This document shows, piece after piece, positions 5,353 through 11,579 of a DNA stretch of 12,954 nucleotides. The notes below the pieces were generated by a model that was given only the letters and a program-made list of their open reading frames with translations, made no database searches and was not told the origin of the DNA. The DNA is from Alteromonadaceae bacterium (GTDB lineage: Bacteria > Pseudomonadota > Gammaproteobacteria > Pseudomonadales > Oleiphilaceae). Location: assembly GCA_013393545.1 (NCBI GenBank), contig JABXHG010000249.1, positions 1 through 12,954 on the forward strand. Direction: 5' to 3'. Within the stretch, counting starts at the first letter, position 1. The number at the start of each line of letters is the position of its first letter. Position numbers and translations under genes: made by a program.

Positions 5353-5679
5353 ATGGCTAACAACCAGTGTATCACACACACCTTCACTGACAGCGGCCTG
5401 TCTCGGCTATGCCGATCACACGCAGTCGAACGGCTCGCCATTGAGAGCGAGATTCAAACGCTGATGATCACCGCCGGTTATGCCCGCGAATTTCTGGCCG
5501 AAGGGCCGGAAGCCCTGCCCGAGGATTTCTTTAGCTGCATCGAGGAGATGAAGGAAGTCCTGGAGTCCATCGACCTGAAAAGCCTGGATTTTGAAAAACG
5601 GTCGCTCACGCTCAAGCGGAGAAAACGCCGCCTGGAGGCCAAGGCGACCCGCCAAAACAGCCACAAGGAGGCCCAATAA
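5353..5679 (+). CDS. Uncharacterised 108-aa protein upstream of virB5
   Basis: The ATG at 5353 has AGGAGG about 6 bases upstream, and the stop overlaps the virB5 start by one base (TAATG), so the two are translated together. The protein is soluble and largely helical. Residues about 20-60 include EIQTLMITAGYAREFLAEG and LPEDFFSCIEEMKEVLESI, and the end is strongly basic (LTLKRRKRRLEAKA). There is no signal peptide, membrane segment or catalytic motif. I do not recognise the family. Its position between a likely regulator and a type IV secretion gene suggests a transfer-related or regulatory cytoplasmic protein. Confidence 0.65.
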   Translation: MANNQCITHTFTDSGLSRLCRSHAVERLAIESEIQTLMITAGYAREFLAEGPEALPEDFFSCIEEMKEVLESIDLKSLDFEKRSLTLKRRKRRLEAKATRQNSHKEAQ

Positions 5680-6347
5680 TGAGCATCAAGATTTCGTGCG
5701 CACGAAAAATGGCCGGCGTCGCCCTCGCCGCCGCTATCGGTCTGTCCCAGCCCGCCATGGCGGGTGGGATTCCCGTTATCGACGTGTCGAGCCTGACCCA
5801 ACAGATTCTCCAGGTTCAGCACATGCTGAACCAGATCGAGCAACTGAAAAGCCAACTCGAAACGGCGAACAAGGAGCTGGACAGCATCAGCGGGGTTCGT
5901 GGCCTGGCCGGCGTCATTGACTCGACTTACGACACGGCCGTGGATGTGGACCCGCAGGGGGTCCTAGACCGCTACGGCATCCGCAGCGGGAGCGACTACG
6001 GCATGAGCGGGGACGTGGCTGACCTGTACGACAGCAGCAACCAGAACGCGGCGACCTGGTTGGCTCAGTCGGAGAAGTCCCTGGAACAGGCTCAGGATCG
6101 CTTCCACGACCTGACCGGTCTGGTGGCCCAAGTCAACAACAGCCCGGACCAGAAGGACATCCTGGACCTCCAGGCCCGGATCGGTGCCGAGGAAGTCATG
6201 CTGGAAAACGAGATGGCCAAGCTAACCATGCTCCGGTCCCAGGCAGAAGCCAACCGGGCAGTGCATGGCCAGCGCGTTCAGCAGATGGCCATCGAGTCGT
6301 CCGGCGAACCCCGCGCTATTATAAGGTTCTACTGGCAAAGGATCTGA
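5679..6347 (+). CDS. VirB5/TrbJ-like type IV secretion protein, 3' end replaced at the join
   Basis: The product has a signal peptide (basic start with K4, R9, K10; hydrophobic GVALAAAIGL; probable cut after AMA at residue 28). A long helical, Gln-rich stretch follows (QQILQVQHMLNQIEQLKSQL, residues 41-60) and a second helical region near the end (EVMLENEMAKLTMLRSQAEA). This is the pattern of VirB5/TrbJ proteins, minor components of the conjugative pilus tip in the periplasm. The ATG at 5679 has AAGGAGG about 8 bases upstream. Palindrome copy 4 lies within codons 5-10. Genuine plasmid sequence appears to end at about residue 213 (base 6317). The last nine residues are read from the clostridial DNA, so the real C-terminus is missing. 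Confidence 0.8.
   Translation: MSIKISCARKMAGVALAAAIGLSQPAMAGGIPVIDVSSLTQQILQVQHMLNQIEQLKSQLETANKELDSISGVRGLAGVIDSTYDTAVDVDPQGVLDRYGIRSGSDYGMSGDVADLYDSSNQNAATWLAQSEKSLEQAQDRFHDLTGLVAQVNNSPDQKDILDLQARIGAEEVMLENEMAKLTMLRSQAEANRAVHGQRVQQMAIESSGEPRAIIRFYWQRI
5692..5707. repeat. Palindrome family, copy 4, inside virB5
   Basis: A perfect TTTCGTGCGCACGAAA core within virB5 codons 5-10 (encoding ISCARK), 13 bp after the ATG and just before an in-frame second ATG at 5709. Unlike the other copies it is inside a coding region and mid-operon. Bound protein could act as a roadblock, or an internal promoter could lie nearby. Confidence 0.85.
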
Positions 6348-6758
6348 AGTAGCTGCACCTTCAAAAATAGTGATGCCTTCCCTTTTTTCAATATATTTTT
6401 TTGCTTGATTAAGTATTTCTTCTACATTTACATAAGTTCTTATATAAGGTTTATTTCCAAATCGTGTATTTAAATAACAATATTCACATTGTCCCATACA
6501 TCCAGTTACAAGAGGTAATTGATAATGAGCTGATGGCTTACATGTTTGAAATTTAAAGCTTCTCCTTACACCAATTACTAACGTTTGTTTAGCTTTACTG
6601 TATTTTTCTTTTAAATCATCTGACTTTATGCTTGGTACTCTATTTGCATTTAATTTAACTATTTGAATATTTTCTTTTTTAAACTTATCATATATTTCTT
6701 TCCCTAATGGATATTCTAAAGCATCTTTTTCAAATAATACTTGCTTAGGTTTAAACAT
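6222..6758 (-). CDS. splB: Spore photoproduct lyase, N-terminal fragment cut by the join
   Basis: This is a radical SAM enzyme that repairs the spore photoproduct (a thymine dimer formed in UV-irradiated spores) during germination. Residues 1-146 are clearly this family: the start MFKPKQVLFEKDALEYPLGK, the segment KFQTCKPSAHYQLPLVT, the [4Fe-4S]-binding CMGQCEYC (C87, C91, C94) and TIFEGAATSDPLPVEPY. The whole protein is usually about 340 residues, so more than half is missing, including the catalytic Cys region. Residues after Y146 (bases 6320 down to 6222) are antisense of the plasmid virB5 gene and do not belong. GAGGTGA lies about 7 bases before the ATG at 6758. As it stands the gene could not make a working enzyme. 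Confidence 0.92.
   Translation of the reverse strand: MFKPKQVLFEKDALEYPLGKEIYDKFKKENIQIVKLNANRVPSIKSDDLKEKYSKAKQTLVIGVRRSFKFQTCKPSAHYQLPLVTGCMGQCEYCYLNTRFGNKPYIRTYVNVEEILNQAKKYIEKREGITIFEGAATSDPLPVEPYNSAGFAGRLDGHLLNALAMHCPVGFCLGPEHG
6310..6325. other. Abrupt junction between plasmid and clostridial DNA
   Basis: GC-rich coding sequence of the virB5 gene stops at about 6317. From 6318-6321 on, the sequence is AT-rich and encodes, on the opposite strand, spore photoproduct lyase up to VEPY (residues 143-146). Both genes are cut in mid-domain at the same point. There is no insertion sequence, inverted repeat or recombinase next to the join. This is most simply an assembly or library chimera. Confidence 0.85.
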
Positions 6759-6981
6759 TATGAAATCACCTCAATATTAATATTTTTACTCATGTCAATA
6801 GGTTTTCCCATAATTAAATAATCATTCTAAATTTTATTTAATCAAATATAGTTTATTCATAAAAGTATTTGGCTTAATAAAATTATACTGTAACCAATAT
6901 TAACAGTAAATAGTACTAAATCACCGATTTTTATTATTTTACATATAATAATCTTATACAATAAAGAAAGGAGTGAAATAT

Positions 6982-7524
6982 ATGAATAAATATTATAGAT
7001 ATTATGTATGTCCTTATTGTTCCAGACCATATAATTATAACCCTTATCACAACTATACTTATAATTATTGGAATGATCCAATGGGTGATAAAAATCAAGA
7101 CAAATATTATGAATTAAAAGATTATGGTCCTAATCCTTTTGTTGTTAATATTGAAGATATAACTAAACAAAATAATAACTTTAGGACTGCCTTATGGACA
7201 GGAGAACATTTACAATTAACTCTAATGGAGATAAAGCCTGGAGAAGATATAGGATTGGAAATTCACCCAAATCTTGATCAATTCGTAAGAATAGAGCAAG
7301 GTCAAGGACTTGTATTAATGGGAGATAAAAAAGATAATTTATATTTCAGAAAAAAAGTTTATGATGATTATGCATTTATAATACCTGCAGGAAAATGGCA
7401 TAACCTTATTAACACAGGATGTGAACCGATTAAATTATATTCTATTTATGCACCTCCACAACATCCATATGGTACTATTCACAAGACTAAATCAGATGCT
7501 GAGGCTGATGAAGAAAAATACTAA
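6982..7524 (+). CDS. Cupin-domain protein with Tyr-rich N-terminus
   Basis: A 180-residue protein. The N-terminal 35 residues are extremely rich in Tyr and Asn and carry a CPYC motif (10-13). The remainder is a single cupin barrel. Motif 1 reads GLEIHPNLDQFVRIEQGQG (91-109, with H95, Q100 and E105 as likely metal ligands; the second canonical His is replaced). Motif 2 is PAGKWHNLINTG (135-146, with H140). The C-terminal part, YAPPQHPYGTIHKTKSDAEA, is typical of a widespread firmicute cupin family of unknown substrate. AAAGGAG lies 8 bases before the ATG at 6982. The Tyr-rich head, and splB nearby, hint at a spore coat or spore-associated role, which is inference. A 48-bp palindromic terminator follows at once. 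Confidence 0.85.
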   Translation: MNKYYRYYVCPYCSRPYNYNPYHNYTYNYWNDPMGDKNQDKYYELKDYGPNPFVVNIEDITKQNNNFRTALWTGEHLQLTLMEIKPGEDIGLEIHPNLDQFVRIEQGQGLVLMGDKKDNLYFRKKVYDDYAFIIPAGKWHNLINTGCEPIKLYSIYAPPQHPYGTIHKTKSDAEADEEKY

Positions 7525-7572
7525 TACAAATAAGAACTGATTAGTCATATGACTAATCAGTTCTTATTTGTA
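7525..7572. terminator. 48-bp palindromic bidirectional terminator
   Basis: A perfect palindrome centred at 7548/7549 with 24-bp arms, starting right after the cupin stop. The arm ends give T-rich tails in both directions. It would serve the cupin gene on the plus strand and the small broken gene that ends at 7604 on the minus strand. Confidence 0.85.
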
Positions 7573-7603
7573 AATTTTATAAAATTATTATCAATTTTTA
7601 TAT

Positions 7604-7808
7604 TTAAAAAGTCAAATTTATTTTTATCCATTCCAAACCTTTTTTATGATAAAAAAACACATGAGTATTGTCATTTTTATAATACCAACTATCAAAATCT
7701 ATACTATCATAATACAAATTAGTCATACAAAATATACTTCCACCTTTTTTAAACCTTAAATAAGTTTGTTTTAGAATCACAAAGTAAACATTTTATAAAT
7801 GGTGCCAA
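7604..7808 (-). pseudogene. Small gene broken by one frameshift
   Basis: On the minus strand, a TTG at 7806-7808 opens a frame reading LAPFIKCLLCDSKTNLFKV and then stops. One base away, a second frame continues with KKGGSIFCMTNLYYDSIDFD and runs to TAA at 7604-7606, ending in VFFYHKKGLEWIKINLTF. Removing one T just before the A-run near 7745-7755 joins them into a protein of about 67 residues with a CxxC at its start. The second part alone could be read from a GTG at 7780 (58 residues). I do not recognise it. The rest of 7,573-7,947 is AT-rich spacer with no other gene I can see. Confidence 0.45.
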
Positions 7809-7947
7809 TTAAATCACTACTTTCCATTATACATATTTTATTATATTATAACTAAACAAAATATAATATTCAATTTAGTTCATCTCATCACATATAATTC
7901 ATAGAATCATATAATATTATAAAATCAAATTATTTGGAGGAATTTTT

Positions 7948-8634
7948 ATGATAATTTCATATGCACGTGGAGATGTAACTGGTGATAGGATACCTGATAA
8001 TATATATTTGACTGGAATAAAAACTATAGACAGTCCATTTGTACAAAACATTACTTTAGTAATTCAAGATGGTAAAACAGGTATGAGAAATTATGTATCA
8101 TTTAAATCTGATTCTGGATATGAACCTACTATTACCCTTAGAGATTTCACTGGAGATGGAGTAAAAGATATACTAATAAGTATTGCATCTGGTGGAAGTG
8201 GAGGATTTATGTATTACTATATATATTCAGCTATAAATAATATACCTAAATTATTATTTGATTATAATATATTCAATGAAACTTATAAATATAAAATAAT
8301 ATATAAAGATTTTTATAAAGTTGATGTTATAAATATTACAGATAAAATTAAATATATAATTGATATATCATATAAAGGGCAAGAATATTTAAATGAAATT
8401 TATGATTCTAATGGCAAACTTAAATCTGAAATAGAAGGCTTTGTGAATCCATTAAGTGGACTTTATCCTATAGATTTTGATTTAGATGGTATATATGAAC
8501 TTATAGGATATCAAAGAATCGCCGGATTATATAATGCTGATTCCTTAGGTTATATTCAAACTGGATTACAATGGTCTGGTAAAAAGTTTGATGTTTTCAA
8601 TCAATATGTAGCTATTAATGGTGCAAATATTTAA
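7948..8634 (+). CDS. FG-GAP/VCBS-like aspartate-loop protein
   Basis: A 228-residue protein with three loops resembling the calcium-binding Asp loops of FG-GAP/VCBS repeats: GDVTGDRIPD (8-17), DFTGDGVKD (66-74) and DFDLDGIYE (176-184). Beta-rich sequence lies between them. There is no signal peptide or membrane segment, unlike many exported members of this class. GGAGG lies 7 bases before the ATG. Similar cytosolic proteins occur in clostridia and bacilli, and I recall some annotated as spore- or VCBS-type, but I cannot name a substrate or partner. It stands alone between two terminators, so it is probably a single-gene transcript. Confidence 0.75.
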   Translation: MIISYARGDVTGDRIPDNIYLTGIKTIDSPFVQNITLVIQDGKTGMRNYVSFKSDSGYEPTITLRDFTGDGVKDILISIASGGSGGFMYYYIYSAINNIPKLLFDYNIFNETYKYKIIYKDFYKVDVINITDKIKYIIDISYKGQEYLNEIYDSNGKLKSEIEGFVNPLSGLYPIDFDLDGIYELIGYQRIAGLYNADSLGYIQTGLQWSGKKFDVFNQYVAINGANI

Positions 8635-8665
8635 TGGTATTTAGGATATCCTAAATACCATTTTT
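8633..8665 (+). terminator. Rho-independent terminator
   Basis: A 30-bp perfect palindrome centred on GGATATCC (8644-8651) begins within the stop codon of the upstream gene and ends in a T-run. It could also stop the convergent isochorismatase-family gene ending at 8687. Confidence 0.85.
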
Positions 8666-8686
8666 AAACGTGTTTTAATTGATATT

Positions 8687-9235
8687 TTACTTAATCATTT
8701 TTGATAGTGACTTGAATTCAGGATCTGTAGATTTCTTTAGTAAATCAAATACAACTGTTTCAGTGTTTGTAATAATAGCTCCCATTTGTTTCATTAAATC
8801 TAATCCATTTAAATAATTTTCTTTTGTTCTAGATGCAACTCCATCATTTGCTATGTATACATAGTAATTATCTTCTAATAAATCTCTAACTGTTTGAAAT
8901 ACACATATATGAGCTTCCATTCCTACTACTATAACCTTTTTTTTGTTAATTTTATTTAAATATGATTTCAACTCAGATCTATATGCTGAAAAATGAACTT
9001 TTTCTAATATATAGTCTTGCTTAAAATCAATTTTAAATTCTTTTAAGGTTGATCCTAATCCTTTAGGATATTGTTCAGTGATTATAACTGGAATATTCAT
9101 TTTCTCAGCAGTAGATAAAAGTACTCTTGTATTATCAACTACTTTATCTTTATATTTCATTGCAGGTGCAAGTTTCTCTTGTATATCAATTATTAATAAT
9201 ACTACATCTGATTTATTTAACTTAAATTTTTCCAT
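8687..9235 (-). CDS. Isochorismatase-family cysteine hydrolase
   Basis: A 182-residue cytoplasmic hydrolase of the isochorismatase/nicotinamidase-like fold. The catalytic triad is visible: D17 in LLIIDIQEKL, K79 in LEKVHFSAY and C111 in VGMEAHICVFQTV. The cis-peptide region before the Cys (VVGMEAHIC) is also standard. Members act on amides or vinyl ethers such as nicotinamide, ureidoacrylate or isochorismate. This subgroup (ycaC/hydrolase-like, with AHICV) is common in firmicutes and its natural substrate is uncertain. I chose the ATG at 9235 because AGGAG lies 9 bases upstream, rather than the in-frame start 11 codons earlier. It appears to be transcribed alone. Confidence 0.9.
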   Translation of the reverse strand: MEKFKLNKSDVVLLIIDIQEKLAPAMKYKDKVVDNTRVLLSTAEKMNIPVIITEQYPKGLGSTLKEFKIDFKQDYILEKVHFSAYRSELKSYLNKINKKKVIVVGMEAHICVFQTVRDLLEDNYYVYIANDGVASRTKENYLNGLDLMKQMGAIITNTETVVFDLLKKSTDPEFKSLSKMIK

Positions 9236-9386
9236 ATGTAAATACTCCTTTTTATATATTTTTTTCACTATTAAATCTTATATGATATTAAATAACAGTT
9301 ACAATAACTGATAAACTATTATCATATATTTTATATTTATTATATCACAAATTTATAGATACGCTATTTTTTTGATACTTTAAAAT

Positions 9387-10379
9387 TTAATTTATTCTCT
9401 CATATAATTTTATACTATCATCTAGTTGCATCATATCTGCATCTGAATCACTAATATCTTCTAAAGGTGCTCCCATAACTACTAAAATATATTCTTGCCC
9501 ACCTTTTACTCCAAGTGTTGCCCAACATTGTCCAGCTTTATAGGTAGTTCCTGATTTGCCTCCTATAATTTCAAAGTCTTCTTGATTTACCCCAATAAGC
9601 TTTGATAATACTGTTGATTCTAGCATTATTCCATCAGGATGATCCAAAGTAGATGTTGTTTTAAAAGTTTCTGTAGTAAAAATTTTTTTGAATTGCTCAT
9701 TATGTAAAGCATAGTCTAAAAGTTTAGCCATATCATAAGCTGTAGTATATTGATTATCATCATCAAGACCTTCTGGATTTGTAAAGTTAGTATCTTTAAG
9801 TCCAAGTTCAGAAGCTTTTTCATTCATAAGACTTACAAAACTTTCAACACTTCCTGAAATATTAACAGCAAGGGAATTTGCTGCTTCACCTCCAGAACTT
9901 AAAATAGTACCATATAAAAGATCCCGATATGTTACTAATTCTCTACCATAAAACCCTGCCATAGAAGAGTTTTTATCAACCATTTTCTTATAAGTTTCTA
10001 CATCTATAGGAACAACAGATGATAAATCATCTATCTGCTCAAGGGCAACAATAGTAGTCATAATTTTAGTAAGAGATGCAGGATATGCTCTAGACTTAGC
10101 ATTTTTTTCATATTCCATATTTTTATCTTCTCTATCGAATAAATAAATATAATTGCTAGAATATTCATCTGCAGAACTATGACTTTTACCTTTATCTAAA
10201 TTACCACTGTCTTTATTAGATTCATCTACAAATCTACTAATATAATTATCAATAAATTTCTTTGAAATTTCTATAAAATTAAACTCGTCACCTTTATCTT
10301 CAGTTACAACTGTTATATATAATAATATAAATACGGTTAAAATAATTAAAAACTTAAAAATACTTTTTGATATTTTCAT
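9387..10379 (-). CDS. Membrane-anchored serine D,D-carboxypeptidase (VanY/DacA-like)
   Basis: A 330-residue penicillin-binding-type D-Ala-D-Ala carboxypeptidase that would trim the last D-Ala from peptidoglycan stems outside the cell. Residues 9-26 form a membrane anchor, and a low-complexity Ser/Asp/Lys linker (about 50-75) precedes the catalytic domain. SxxK is S102-K105 in PASLTKIMT. The second motif reads SSGGEAAN (161-168), with G where SxN has Asn. KTG is KSGTT (275-279). Similar motif variants occur in the serine-type VanY of some van clusters, as I recall. The domain ends after the catalytic part and lacks the extra C-terminal domain of classical DacA. AGGAGGT lies 7 bases before the ATG. 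It follows vanR-vanS, across a gap with a terminator-like hairpin and a repeat resembling a VanR box. Confidence 0.88.
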   Translation of the reverse strand: MKISKSIFKFLIILTVFILLYITVVTEDKGDEFNFIEISKKFIDNYISRFVDESNKDSGNLDKGKSHSSADEYSSNYIYLFDREDKNMEYEKNAKSRAYPASLTKIMTTIVALEQIDDLSSVVPIDVETYKKMVDKNSSMAGFYGRELVTYRDLLYGTILSSGGEAANSLAVNISGSVESFVSLMNEKASELGLKDTNFTNPEGLDDDNQYTTAYDMAKLLDYALHNEQFKKIFTTETFKTTSTLDHPDGIMLESTVLSKLIGVNQEDFEIIGGKSGTTYKAGQCWATLGVKGGQEYILVVMGAPLEDISDSDADMMQLDDSIKLYERIN

Positions 10380-10403
10380 AACTTACCTCCTAATTTTTCT
10401 CAT

Positions 10404-10453
10404 AAAAAATACAACTTAATTCTTGATATAATCATATCAAAAATCAAGTTGTA
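10404..10453 (-). terminator. Terminator/attenuator between vanS and the carboxypeptidase
   Basis: Two 20-nt arms (10410-10429 and 10434-10453) pair with two G-U-compatible differences around an AATC loop. On the minus strand the hairpin is followed by TTTTTT. It can stop transcripts leaving vanS or act as an attenuator for the next gene, whose start is about 30 bp further on. Confidence 0.65.
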
Positions 10454-10479
10454 ATATATTAACTCTTTCTTATTAAATA

Positions 10480-10497
10480 CTTACAACTTTCTTACAA
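10480..10497 (-). promoter_or_regulatory. Candidate response-regulator site (VanR-box-like)
   Basis: On the minus strand TTGTAAG is repeated with a 4-bp spacer (TTGTAAG-AAAG-TTGTAAG), the 11-bp period bound by OmpR/PhoB-family regulators. TTGTAAGAAAGT differs at one base from the VanR box consensus as I remember it (TCGTANGAAANT). It lies just after the vanS stop and about 100 bp before the carboxypeptidase start. Control of that gene by the VanR-like regulator is inferred. Confidence 0.5.
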
Positions 10498-10499
10498 AG

Positions 10500-11579
10500 T
10501 TAAAAAGGAATTCTTATATTCATTTCTACATATTCATTTTCACTTTTAGCATTAATACTTCCACCATGAGCCTTAATAATTGATTTGGCTATTGCAAGTC
10601 CAAGACCAGCACCTCCTGTCTTAGAACTTCTAGAAGAATCAAGTCTATAAAACTCCTCAAATATATAATCTAATTTATTTCTAGGAATGGTTGGTCCATA
10701 GTTTTTTACTTTTATTTCTACAATATCATAAATAATATTCATAGAGATATCTATAGCAGTATTTTCATAAGAATAGTTGATTGCATTTCTAATAACATTA
10801 TCAATAACTCTTTCTATTTTTCCAGTGTCAATATTAATCATTACTCCACTTTGAATACTACTATTAATATTAAGATTTTTATCAATTAATAAAGGTTTGA
10901 ATTCATAAATTATCTGTTCCATCATCAATGAAAAATCAGTATTTGATTTTTCTAAATTAATATCCTTTAAATTATAGCGAGTAATATCAAAAAATTCATT
11001 AATTAACTCTTCCAATCTTTCTGACTTATCATATACAATCTGTAAATATTTTTTTCTAAAGTTATTACTTAGATCATGTTCATCCTTGAGTATTGATAAA
11101 TACCCTAGAATAGAAGTAAGAGGTGTTTTTAAATCATGCGCTAAATAAATTATTAAATCATTTTTCCTTTTTTCAGTATCCTTAGCTAATTTTTCATTTT
11201 CTCTCAAGTTAAATTTTATCCTATTCATCTTTTCAGTTACATTTTTTAAGTCTCCAGAAAGAGAAATTAATACATCATCTTTTCTGTAAACCTCATCAAT
11301 AGCAGTTATAATTTCATCCATATATTTAATAGATTTATTAAACAATACTAATCCAATAAAAGTGTAACCAATAGATAACACTATAAATATTAAAAAAATC
11401 CTATTATTATCTGCCCAATGATAAAAAGGATACATAGGCTCATATCCAAAATACACTTTATCACTTAAAGTTATCTTGAATAGAAAAAATAATAATAAAA
11501 TAATAACTGTATATAATATAGCTGAAATAATAAATTTTAGTCCAAATTTCTTATATAAAATATTAGTGTAATTATTCAA
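10500..11579 (-). CDS. VanS-like membrane sensor histidine kinase
   Basis: A 359-residue histidine kinase. It has two membrane segments (about 15-36 and 61-81) enclosing a short outside loop of roughly 25 residues (with YFGYEPMYPFYHWADNN), then a HAMP-like linker. The dimerisation domain contains phospho-acceptor H148 in YLAHDLKTPLTSILGYL. The ATPase domain has the N box (NVIRNAINYS), an F box (FEEFYRLD) and the G2 box GGAGLGLAIAKSI. Short loop and overall size fit the VanS group that senses glycopeptides or wall damage. The start is TTG at 11577-11579, giving an 8-bp overlap with the vanR stop, and a G-rich ribosome binding site lies within the end of vanR. It would phosphorylate the VanR-like regulator encoded just upstream. 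Confidence 0.88.
   Translation of the reverse strand: MNNYTNILYKKFGLKFIISAILYTVIILLLFFLFKITLSDKVYFGYEPMYPFYHWADNNRIFLIFIVLSIGYTFIGLVLFNKSIKYMDEIITAIDEVYRKDDVLISLSGDLKNVTEKMNRIKFNLRENEKLAKDTEKRKNDLIIYLAHDLKTPLTSILGYLSILKDEHDLSNNFRKKYLQIVYDKSERLEELINEFFDITRYNLKDINLEKSNTDFSLMMEQIIYEFKPLLIDKNLNINSSIQSGVMINIDTGKIERVIDNVIRNAINYSYENTAIDISMNIIYDIVEIKVKNYGPTIPRNKLDYIFEEFYRLDSSRSSKTGGAGLGLAIAKSIIKAHGGSINAKSENEYVEMNIRIPF

Noticed and set aside
6310..6330. Transposition as the cause of the join
   Set aside because: I see no terminal inverted repeat, target duplication or transposase fragment at the junction.
6857..7081. Minus-strand open frame opposite the cupin start
   Set aside because: It is an AT-rich, Tyr/Ile low-complexity antisense frame overlapping the cupin ribosome binding site and coding region.
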